DNA of 10,817 nt from Lachnospiraceae bacterium UBA7060. GTDB taxonomy: Bacteria; Bacillota; Clostridia; Lachnospirales; Lachnospiraceae. The notes under the pieces are model-generated. The model had not been told where the DNA came from and ran no database searches. It saw only the letters and a list, made by a program, of their open reading frames with translations. The position numbers and the translations under genes were made by a program. The stretch is from positions 1-10,817 of the forward strand of contig DLAA01000117.1 of assembly GCA_002493835.1 (NCBI GenBank), written 5' to 3'. Of this stretch, positions 1-5,700 are shown one piece after another. Within the stretch, counting starts at the first letter, position 1; every line of letters begins with the position of its first letter.

Positions 1-15
1 GTGCCCACCGGGCAC
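1..15. other. GC-rich 6-bp hairpin at the window edge
   Basis: Positions 1-6 (GTGCCC) and 10-15 (GGGCAC) are perfect inverted repeats around a three-base loop. It lies just beyond the terminator at 25-53 when read on the minus strand, so it could be a second, backup terminator stem. The bases that would form its U-tract are outside the window, so its role cannot be settled. Confidence 0.35.
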
Positions 16-17
16 AC

Positions 18-53
18 TAAAAAAAGGACACCCTTTGTCTAAAAAAGTGTCCT
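18..53 (-). terminator. Rho-independent terminator of the DUF5714/AraC-remnant operon
   Basis: Read on the minus strand, the stem AGGACAC (53 to 47) pairs perfectly with GTGTCCT (31 to 25) across a 15-base loop and is followed at once by a run of seven T (25 to 19 region). It starts 17 bases after the stop of the AraC remnant at 70. This is the classic intrinsic terminator layout. It marks the 3' end of the minus-strand unit that includes the small membrane protein gene and probably the DUF5714 gene. Confidence 0.85.
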
Positions 54-69
54 GATTTGCCCTGTACAT

Positions 70-743
70 TTAATTGTTCATGCGGTATTTTCTCGGTGTC
101 ATGCCGAACTGTTTCCGGAATATGCGGTGAAAGTAGCTCATGTTATCGTATCCCACCGCCAGCCCGATATCCATGACGGACATTCCTGTATGGCACAAAA
201 GGTATGCCGCCTGATTCAGGCGCTTTTCCTGAACAAGTTCCGTGTAGCTGCGCCCTATCCTCTTTTTGATTTCTTTGGAAAGCCAGTACACATCATAGTT
301 TAACAGTCTGGCGAGTTTTGTCAGTTCCCCGTCACGGTAATTTTCTTCAATGTAGCTGTATACATCGATAAGCAGGCGCCCGTTGTGGTTTTCCGTCAGG
401 TTACTGATCGGAAGTATCCCTGCCACTTTAAAAAGCATATACCCCGCATTTTCATTCTCGCCTGTCAGGCAATCGATCACGAAGTCACGCAGCAGATTTT
501 TTTCCTCACCTATCATTTTCAATACGTAGTCAAAAAATTCCGGCAGGATTATAAAATTAACTGCAATGTCATCTGCCGCCGCCGGGTGAATCTCATGCTG
601 CGATTTTTGGTTCAAAAAGAGCATCTTCCCCTCATGGAGCCATAGATTCTCCCGTCAATGACGTGATGCGTGCTTCCGCTTAAGATGCGCCCTTCTTCCG
701 CCGTAATCTTTTTCAGTTCGGTATATAATTCTTTTGTGATCAA
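70..743 (-). pseudogene. AraC-family transcription regulator, internally deleted and frameshifted
   Basis: This is the remnant of an AraC-type regulator (cupin sensor plus two-helix-turn-helix DNA-binding domain). A TTG at 743, behind a GGGGAAG ribosome site, opens a frame reading MITKELYTELKKITAEEGRI. It jumps within a few codons to sensor-domain sequence (THHVIDG) and stops at TGA after the frame is lost near the C-run at 651-653. One more base there would restore a continuous reading into ENLWLHEGKMLFLNQ. From 624 the open frame gives 184 residues ending in an intact HTH (IGLAVGYDNMSYFHRIFRKQ, then GMTPRKYR). The jump from NLTEN to LLIDVYSYIEENY near 365-405 is far too short for the family, as I recall it, so a second stretch of some 50 residues seems lost. 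Family members run about 280-330 residues. The TTG overlaps the stop of the upstream membrane gene, which indicates translational coupling in the ancestor. The DNA-binding half could still be made from 624, but sensing is gone. Confidence 0.8.
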
Positions 744-967
744 CGCACTTCCCCTTCCCTGATAACCGAAAAGAATTTCGCCATTAAGGGAATATAGGTC
801 GCTGTGAAGACGGCTGCGGCAATCCAGCCCGCCTGTTTCCTGTTCCTTTCCGGTATCCGCATACCGGCTAAGATCCCCATAGCAAAAAGGCAGAACTTTA
901 GCATAGCTAAATCCTTCCAGTCACTTTTCGCTATGTATTTTTCCGCATAACCAAACAATTTCTTCAT
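740..967 (-). CDS. Small two-helix membrane protein of the DUF5714 operon
   Basis: A 75-residue protein starting MKKLFGYAEKYIAKSDWKD. AGGAG lies 9 bases before the ATG at 967; an ATG two codons earlier (973) sits too close to it. Two hydrophobic segments are visible: about residues 20-38 (LAMLKFCLFAMGILAG) and about 46-70 (GWIAAAVFTATYIPLMAKFF). They are joined by a basic loop (RIPERNRKQ), so a hairpin in the cytoplasmic membrane is likely. From memory, similar short proteins in Lachnospiraceae and Clostridia carry the automatic label permease of phosphate ABC transporter. Nothing here supports that: there is no permease loop and the length is far too small. The gene follows the DUF5714 gene after 61 bases and its stop overlaps the start of the AraC remnant, so the three were probably one operon. 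Function is unknown. Confidence 0.8.
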   Translation of the reverse strand: MKKLFGYAEKYIAKSDWKDLAMLKFCLFAMGILAGMRIPERNRKQAGWIAAAVFTATYIPLMAKFFSVIREGEVR

Positions 968-1028
968 TCTCATGCTCTCCTTTCCGACACACTGTATACC
1001 TGTGGCATCCCGATTTTCCATAAACCAA

Positions 1029-1712
1029 TCACTTTGAAAACGGGCAGCGCGTCCCAATGCACTGATTGTTTTGCGCAGAATAACCGCACACAACTTCCGA
1101 TTTTTCCATGCTGACCCGAAAATGCTGTTCCACAAAATCAACTGCCGCTAAAATGGAAAGGAAGGAATCCCTCTTGCAGCAGCGGGGACCGCCAACCGTC
1201 CCGATCTGTTCCAGGGCTTTTGCTGTCATTAAATGAGACAGACCAAAAGATTCAACCGCCAGCGGTGTTGCATTTGAGATAATTGACACAAACATACCCG
1301 TACTGATTCCGGCTCCACAGGCACCCCAAAATCCACACGCTCCGCCTGGCACGCTCTTCCCCCTGTTCATCATCTCCACCAGCGCTTGATGCAGTTCAAT
1401 ATCCCCACCGGCATTTTTGTATGCTGCAAGCAGCGCAGCTCCCACCATCACATGATGTTCCGGTCCGTGCATATGGCAGAACGGCTGATCCATAAGCTTC
1501 TTCACAATCCTGACCGGATCTTTTGATGATTCTTTCAGACACAACCCGATTATGGCATCCATGCCCCGCGTATGACACGCATTACAGACATAATGGCCGT
1601 TCACACATCTGGTTTTACTGTTTTCTTTTTTATGACATATGGCGCATTCCATGATCTCATCTGTCTCCAGATAGGCAAGCGGCGCGCCGCATATTAAGCA
1701 TTCCTCTTTCAC
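1029..1712 (-). CDS. DUF5714 cysteine-rich protein
   Basis: A 227-residue protein that I recognise as a DUF5714 member. The start is GTG at 1712, five bases after AGGGGGAAG. The N-terminus has paired cysteines like zinc ribbons or metal-cluster sites (C5-x2-C8, C23-x2-C26, C36, C43-x2-C46). A conserved-looking core follows, with CHMHGPEHH at 79-87, a glycine/cysteine stretch GGACGFWGACGAG at 123-135, GGPRCCKRDS at 174-183 and late cysteines at 209, 218 and 223. There is no signal peptide or membrane span, so it is likely cytoplasmic. The frame is uninterrupted and both ends look natural, in contrast to most neighbours. The biochemical role of the family is not established; the many Cys and His suggest metal or redox-cluster binding, which is inference. 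It heads an operon with the small membrane protein and the AraC remnant. A fragment of a close paralogue lies at 5282-5383. Confidence 0.85.
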   Translation of the reverse strand: MKEECLICGAPLAYLETDEIMECAICHKKENSKTRCVNGHYVCNACHTRGMDAIIGLCLKESSKDPVRIVKKLMDQPFCHMHGPEHHVMVGAALLAAYKNAGGDIELHQALVEMMNRGKSVPGGACGFWGACGAGISTGMFVSIISNATPLAVESFGLSHLMTAKALEQIGTVGGPRCCKRDSFLSILAAVDFVEQHFRVSMEKSEVVCGYSAQNNQCIGTRCPFSK

Positions 1713-1751
1713 CGTGCTTCCCCCTTTTTCTCTTACGGATCATTGTTCATC

Positions 1752-1766
1752 ATTGTATAAAACAAT
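1752..1766. promoter_or_regulatory. Possible operator palindrome upstream of DUF5714
   Basis: ATTGT (1752-1756) and ACAAT (1762-1766) form a perfect inverted repeat with a five-base AT spacer, 40 bases before the GTG start of the DUF5714 gene. Another ATTGT begins at 1742. On the minus strand a TATAGA hexamer lies a few bases upstream with a TTGAGG 15 bases before it, a poor but possible promoter. An operator overlapping the promoter is plausible, but short AT-rich palindromes also occur by chance. Confidence 0.3.
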
Positions 1767-1792
1767 CTTTCTATACGCCGCCCTGGTATGCC

Positions 1793-2190
1793 TCAATCGT
1801 ATTTTCCCTGTTCATCCCGATTCATTCCCACATCAATAACAACCGCGCCTTCTTTAATCCATTCTTTTTTGACAAGCTTCGCCTGCCCCGTGGCGGATAC
1901 GATAATATCTGCCTGCCTTGCTTCCTCAATAATATTCTTTGTCTTTGAATGGCATATCGTCACCGTTGCGTTTTTATCCAGCAACAGCTTAGCGATCGGT
2001 TTTCCCACAATATTGCTTCGTCCGAACACGACCGCCTTTTTTCCTGTCAGGTCACCGAAGCCCAGTTCCTCCAGAATACGGATAATTCCTTTGGGTGTGC
2101 ATGGCAGAAGGGTTTTTTCACCGATATACATTTTACCCACATTCTGGGGATGAAACCCGTCCACATCCTTCAGCGGACTGATTGCTTCCA
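1793..2190 (-). pseudogene. folD: FolD remnant (methylenetetrahydrofolate dehydrogenase/cyclohydrolase), both ends missing
   Basis: This is the central and NAD(P)-binding part of FolD, the bifunctional one-carbon enzyme that interconverts methylene-, methenyl- and formyl-tetrahydrofolate. Visible signatures are SPLKDVDGFHPQNVG, LPCTPKGIIRILEEL, the dinucleotide-binding turn GRSNIVGKPIAKLL and GAVVIDVGMNRDEQGK. FolD is normally about 280-290 residues; here about 130 remain. The N-terminal hundred or so residues, including the catalytic lysine motif (YxxxK), are absent. The frame ends KYD-stop at 1793 before the family's PGGVGPMT signature. The following codons AYQGGV-stop might be its scrambled remnant. 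Upstream the frame continues without a stop into the flavin-binding domain of the neighbouring remnant, so the two are joined by a deletion at about 2185-2195. It cannot be an active FolD. A functional copy, if the cell needs one, must lie elsewhere. Confidence 0.85.
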
Positions 2191-2879
2191 GCCTGCCTGA
2201 CTCAGAACCGTTTTCACCGCCTGCCGCGTCATCTTTGTCGCTGTCCACAGGCTGCGACGATTCATTCTGACCGCTCTCCAGTGCATCCGCGACGGCATCC
2301 ATAATGCCGCTGCTGGAAAATGTGGCGCCGCTGACTGTATCCACATCATACGTCTGTTCTGCAAGAATATCGTTTATCACGGCAGACTGCGCTTTTTAGA
2401 AAAACTCCCGGTCATCTTGAAAGGAAAGCACCGTAATATCCGCAATATATCCGTCCTCCACCGTAACCTGTACCTGTATCGTTCCCCGAAAACCTTCTCC
2501 CGTGCCTGTGTAAACGCCGTCTTTATACTTTCGATGGCCGCTGCTGCGGCAGTTCCCGCTATGGCTCTGGCAGGATTCGCCGACAGGCTTTCTTTGGGGC
2601 ATACAGCAAGGCACTGCATACACTGAATGCACTCCCCTGATACTACCGCATCCTTTACCGGTATCCGGATTCCCATACTGCATGTCCTTGTGCAAAGTCC
2701 GCTTCGAGAAAAAGAAAAGGAGCTCCTGCAGCATCCCGAAAGAACACAGGAAACCACAGAAAAAACGCCCCCACAGCGCAGTGACCAGAAATACCGTGAA
2801 AACAAGAATAATCTGCGGAAACAGGATAAAAGCGGCAAGCTGGGATCGATTGTGTAAAAAAGCCACGTTTCTTCGCCAT
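2190..2879 (-). pseudogene. FMN-binding polyferredoxin (NosR/NapH-like), frameshifted and internally deleted
   Basis: This is the remnant of a membrane electron-transfer protein: transmembrane segment, 4Fe-4S ferredoxin sites and C-terminal FMN-binding domain. The start ATG at 2879 follows GGAGGG and reads MAKKRG. A six-base A-run (2856-2861, plus strand) then breaks the frame; one base fewer would give FLHNRSQLAAFILFPQ. A hydrophobic helix and the polyferredoxin motif CGFLCSFG follow. Near 2697-2712 the frame jumps to CTRTCSMGIRIP and ECIQCMQCLAVCPK, so the intervening membrane helices and part of the first cluster are missing. Near 2525-2540 it jumps again into YKDGVYTGTGEGFRG, the start of the FMN domain. 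A TAA at 2396-2398 interrupts that domain after DDREFF. The flavin-attachment motif DTVSGATFSS persists beyond it, and the frame then fuses to FolD. With at least two deletions, two frameshifts and a stop, it is non-functional. Confidence 0.85.
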
Positions 2880-2897
2880 AAGCTATACCCTCCAACT

Positions 2898-2985
2898 AAA
2901 ACTCATATCCTTTTTATAAAATTTCTCATGCAATCCGTGTGTGATCCGTATCATTCTATTTTCCCTTATCTGATATGAGTTGTAA
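2898..2985. promoter_or_regulatory. Leader of the polyferredoxin remnant with small repeats
   Basis: The stretch before the ATG at 2879 holds a 10-base inverted repeat (AACTCATATC at 2900-2909 with GATATGAGTT at 2972-2981). Between the arms lie two direct copies of ATCCGT (2933-2938 and 2944-2949), 11 bases apart, that is one helical turn. Tandem half-sites at that spacing can be an operator. No convincing promoter hexamer pair was found here, and the gene it would serve is broken, so this may be a relic or chance. Confidence 0.25.
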
Positions 2986-2999
2986 AGTGTTGACATGAA

Positions 3000-3332
3000 T
3001 TATTTCTGATTTGGCGTTCCCGTCGGCGCCGCATGGGACAGCTGCGCCCCCAGATTCAGAATGATCGGCGTAAAACAGGCATTGACTGCCGGCGTACAGT
3101 ACTTCATAACGGATGGCGATCACATCATCAATCATCGCCAGCGGTATCTGCGTTTTGGTAATCGGGCCGTCCGTCTTGTATTCCGTGACGATGGAGAGTG
3201 CGGAGCGGAAGCCGTCGCCAGCGTAATGACCCCGATCTGTTTCCCGTAGGAGCGTATCCTGCGCCAGACCATCTCGCTTCCCAGCATCAGTCCCATGCCG
3301 AGATCATCTCCAATATTTCCATCATCCGTCAT
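3000..3332 (-). pseudogene. Unidentified gene remnant, coding signal split over three frames
   Basis: I do not recognise the family. Reading from 3332 on the minus strand, one frame gives GLMLGSEMVWRRIRSYGKQI. Near 3225 the coding-like reading moves to a second frame (GDGFRSALSIVTEYK, then TDGPITKTQIPLAMIDDVIA and IRYEVLYAGSQ). Near 3085 it moves to a third (TPIILNLGAQLSHAAPTGTP) that ends in TAA at 3000-3002. Each stretch has natural amino-acid composition, and together they read like one protein broken by at least two frameshifts. A GGAAGGG ribosome site precedes an ATG at 3325, 15 bases after the TetR remnant's stop, so it was probably cotranscribed with that regulator. No membrane span or metal motif is seen. 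If the breaks are sequencing errors, it would be a roughly 110-residue soluble protein. Confidence 0.45.
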
Positions 3333-3340
3333 CCCTTCCT

Positions 3341-3913
3341 TTACACAATTCCATTCAACAGAATATCTAAAACCTGCCGGTTCTTTTTCTCCAGAACCTC
3401 GATCTTGGTAACACCCGTTTCTTCCAGAGAATACTGTAGTTCAATGAAGTTGATAACCTGAAGAATGATCCTTGTCACTTTGGCTTTATCCAAAGGAACG
3501 CGGAGCTGAATCCTGGATAATAATTCTTTCAGGATATTTTTATTCATCTCCTCCATTGGCTGCCTGCATTGCATGATCCCAGCTTTCAAATGTGCAGGCG
3601 GCATCAGGACCACTTCTATAAAAATTTTCTGATACTGCGGATTCTCCTGAAAAAATTTCATGCGGACTGAAAAATATCTGTTAAAACATTCTTCCGCCGT
3701 CATTGTGCCGCCATATCGTACAAACTGCTCCTCTATACAGGATTTTAACCGTTCAAAGCATTCCCCCACGCAGGCAAGAAGCAGTTCGTCCTTGGAGGAA
3801 AAATAATGATAAATGATTCCCTTGGAAATTCCCTGTTCCGAATCAAAAATATTATTTACGGAACCGGCGCTGTCCCCCTTCGCCGAAAATTCTTTCAGGG
3901 CATTGTAAAATAG
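3341..3913 (-). pseudogene. TetR/AcrR-family regulator lacking its start
   Basis: The open frame runs 190 codons from just after an in-frame TAA (3914-3916) to the stop at 3341. It begins inside the first helix of a TetR DNA-binding domain: NALKEFSAKG, then the helix-turn-helix SVNNIFDSEQGISK and GIIYHYFSSKDELLL. The ligand-binding and dimer domain that follows looks complete to its end (LEKKNRQVLDILLNGIV). The usual 10-15 residues before this point are missing, and no ATG, GTG or TTG occurs before a GTG at 3769, which lies after the HTH. A protein from that GTG (142 residues) could dimerise but not bind DNA in the normal way. Removing one base near 3905 would give ILNALKEF, a typical TetR first helix, yet the sequence further upstream still does not look like a TetR N-terminus. 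I therefore call it a 5'-truncated remnant. Confidence 0.75.
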
Positions 3914-4225
3914 TTATAATATGTGCAGTTTTATGTATGTTAGCAAATATCCGACGGTCAGGGAGAAAATTGAATATGAATTTTGATGTAAGTTTTGACA
4001 GGAAACATGGATTGACCGAAAAATAGAACAGACGAGGCCGCCTGTTCCACGGAATATTCCTGCCGCTTTTATGTGTATGTTTCCTCAAAACAACAGGATT
4101 GCATCATAAAACCAGCAAGAACCTATCTGACAACTTATCACAACGTTTCTTACGAAATGATGCTATCCAGCTGTCAGAAACTGATATCTTATGCCAAGAC
4201 CATTTAACAGTCATTTAGATTTGAA
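3914..4225. other. Gene-free stretch between the TetR remnant and the cupin gene
   Basis: About 310 bases hold no frame I can support. A long minus-strand frame over 3852-4088 overlaps the TetR coding frame and resembles no protein. The only structure noticed is an imperfect inverted repeat (GAACAG at 4027-4032 with CTGTTC at 4043-4048) without a T-run, so it is not a convincing terminator. The stretch may be the eroded 5' part of the TetR gene plus the cupin gene's 3' flank. Confidence 0.4.
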
Positions 4226-4654
4226 TCAATAATGTGCCTTCTCCGCCTCTTCTTTGGTATGGTGGACCGTTCCCGACGGATGATGCGGCGGCGCGTAAAC
4301 CACAGATACTTTCATGGGCATTCTGCCGGTATTGATCACATTATGCCATGTGCCTGCCGGAACAAAAATGGTGTCCCCCTCACAGACCTTTTTTTGGAAA
4401 TCCAGACGTTCTTTACTGTCTCCCATCTTTACCAGTCCCACCCCCTGCTCGAGCCGTATCAGCTGATCCGTATCCTCATGGACTTCCAGCCCGATATCCG
4501 AACATACCGGAATGCACATCAATGTCATCTGTGCGTAACAGCCCGTCCAGATTTCGGTACGGTAATTTGTATTATGCACCGCCTTCCGGCAGACATTCAT
4601 TACACAAGGCTCTGCTTTTTGCTGTCTTTGCCTGTCTAAATAATCCATACTCAT
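4226..4654 (-). CDS. Small single-domain cupin protein
   Basis: This is a cupin (double-stranded beta-helix) protein of 142 residues in the chosen frame, similar to widespread stand-alone cupin-domain proteins. Cupin motif 1 appears as GLEVHEDTDQLIRLEQGVG, with the first histidine kept but the usual second replaced by the DTDQ segment. Motif 2 appears as GDTIFVPAGTWHNVINTG, with its proline, glycine, histidine and asparagine. The C-terminus APPHHPSGTVHHTKEEAE is also typical. It probably binds a metal ion through these histidines; substrate and reaction are unknown. There is no signal peptide. The start is chosen at the ATG at 4654, six bases after GAAGG; an ATG at 4657 is possible, and the frame is open back to an ATG at 4774 without a ribosome site. 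The frame is intact, which stands out between two broken regulators. No nearby operon partner is evident. Confidence 0.85.
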   Translation of the reverse strand: MSMDYLDRQRQQKAEPCVMNVCRKAVHNTNYRTEIWTGCYAQMTLMCIPVCSDIGLEVHEDTDQLIRLEQGVGLVKMGDSKERLDFQKKVCEGDTIFVPAGTWHNVINTGRMPMKVSVVYAPPHHPSGTVHHTKEEAEKAHY

Positions 4655-4856
4655 CATATACCTTCGATTTTTTACATTATCATATGCGTTCAAGTTTTCT
4701 TTGTTTACAACCTTATTCCCTTTTGTTATTTCAGATACTATAAATGAGCAAATATAAAAACTCGCACCCCACATTTATTGTGAAACGCAGCACGCCCTTC
4801 GACATGTATCACATTCTTTTATCATCGTTATATGCATAAGATACATGAGCAGCTCG

Positions 4857-5059
4857 TTAGCAAATTTGGGCTGCCACGTATCCGTGAATGCCAAATCTGG
4901 TAGTCATCTCAGGAGGGACAAACGGAAAATCCCATCCAATCCGCATTGCATCCGGTAATTCAATATTGTCTGGCGGGAAACAGACATCATTTCAGCCAAC
5001 TGTTCCTGCGTAATCTTTTTCTGCTTTCTCAGATACTGAATATTTTTGCCTAAGCCCAT
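4857..5059 (-). pseudogene. XRE-type HTH regulator joined out of frame to an effector-domain remnant
   Basis: The ATG at 5059 (GGAGG nine bases upstream) opens an XRE/Cro-type helix-turn-helix: NIQYLRKQKKITQEQLAEMM, then SVSRQTI. The recognition helix should continue with something like SRWE, but the sequence departs at about 4957-4968. The original frame then runs on into an unrelated tail and stops at 4904. In another frame the joined sequence reads ELPDAMRIGWDFPF, then VPPEMTTRFGIHGYVAA, and stops at 4857. That reading looks like a real protein segment and resembles, from memory, the start of effector-binding (GyrI/Cass2-like) domains found downstream of XRE HTHs in Firmicutes. So the gene appears to have lost the middle of the HTH plus its linker and most of its C-terminal domain. 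The HTH identification is firm; the effector assignment is tentative. Confidence 0.7.
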
Positions 5060-5281
5060 AATCATTTTCCTCCATTTATCTGTTGATGAAATATTTAATC
5101 TACTGTTTGAATATAACAGAGTCATAGATGAAAATCTACCATACCAAAAGCAACATTTGAAGGGATAATGCCAACTGACGGTTTACATCATCATTTTTCT
5201 ATAACTTTAATTTTAATGCATTTCCCTTAATATGGCTTTTCCCATTTAGTCAGCCTTTATCTCTCCAATAATCAGAATCCG

Positions 5282-5383
5282 TTTTCCATGCTGACCTGAA
5301 AATGCTGTTCCACAAAATCAACCGCCGCAAGGATGGACAGGAAAGAATCCCTCTTGCAGCAGCGGGGACCGCCAACCGTCCCG
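5282..5383 (-). pseudogene. Fragment of a second DUF5714 gene
   Basis: This 102-base stretch matches 1102-1203 inside the DUF5714 gene, in the same orientation, with seven mismatches by eye (about 93% identity). It translates as GTVGGPRCCKRDSF followed by LSILAAVDFVEQHFQVSMEN, equal to residues about 171-204 of the intact protein except for R199Q and the last residue. The other differences are synonymous, so this copy diverged while still selected as protein before it was reduced to a scrap. Flanking bases on both sides do not match, and the frame ends in TGA at 5272-5274 three codons after the similarity. Confidence 0.85.
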
Positions 5384-5429
5384 GCATCCGTGCCTTTTTG
5401 AACAGAGTCCGCTTTGTTCAGAGATTTCT

Positions 5430-5633
5430 ATGGGGCTAATCCAGATGGTTGCATTAAGACCGGAATTCGAAAAAATGATTGCAAACAACCGTTACCTCTG
5501 GACATCTTGCGAAGGCAGGGTGTCTGAGGCAACGGTCATAGAATATCTGAGAAAACATTTTTTCCGACTTTTGTCCCTGAACGGCCATTCATACATAAGT
5601 CGTTTAATTCTCAGAATGCAGGAACAAACCTAA
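5430..5633 (+). CDS. Short unidentified ORF
   Basis: A 67-codon plus-strand frame begins MGLIQMVALRPEFEKMIANN. It continues through RYLWTSCEGRVSEATVIEYL and ends in LRMQEQT. Composition is plausible for a small soluble, mostly helical protein with many charged residues. The frame stays open upstream for at least 16 codons (PCLFEQSPLCSEIS), and no clear ribosome site precedes the ATG. It may therefore be the C-terminal scrap of a longer lost gene rather than a gene in itself. It lies between the DUF5714 fragment and the convergent symporter gene. I recognise no family. Confidence 0.3.
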   Translation: MGLIQMVALRPEFEKMIANNRYLWTSCEGRVSEATVIEYLRKHFFRLLSLNGHSYISRLILRMQEQT

Positions 5634-5700
5634 TTCAAAAATAGGCTTATTATCCATGTCAAAAATAAAACAAGATTTTTGCACAAATATGCTCTTTCGT

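Noticed and set aside
740..967. Label permease of phosphate ABC transporter for the small membrane protein
   Set aside because: At 75 residues with two helices it cannot be an ABC permease; the name appears to be an inherited database label.
1788..2200. Plus-strand frames opposite the FolD remnant
   Set aside because: The minus strand carries unmistakable FolD motifs; the plus frames are shadows.
2900..2981. 10-base inverted repeat with a 62-base spacer as insertion-sequence ends
   Set aside because: There is no transposase or flanking target duplication, and a match of this size can occur by chance in a 10.8 kb window.
4027..4048. GAACAG...CTGTTC inverted repeat as a terminator
   Set aside because: It has no T-run on either side and the stem is imperfect beyond six bases.
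3852..4088. Minus-strand frame of 78 codons upstream of the TetR remnant
   Set aside because: It overlaps the TetR first-helix codons in another frame and looks like no protein.
4232..4743. Two plus-strand frames of about 130 codons
   Set aside because: Both are antisense to the clearly recognisable cupin gene and resemble no protein.
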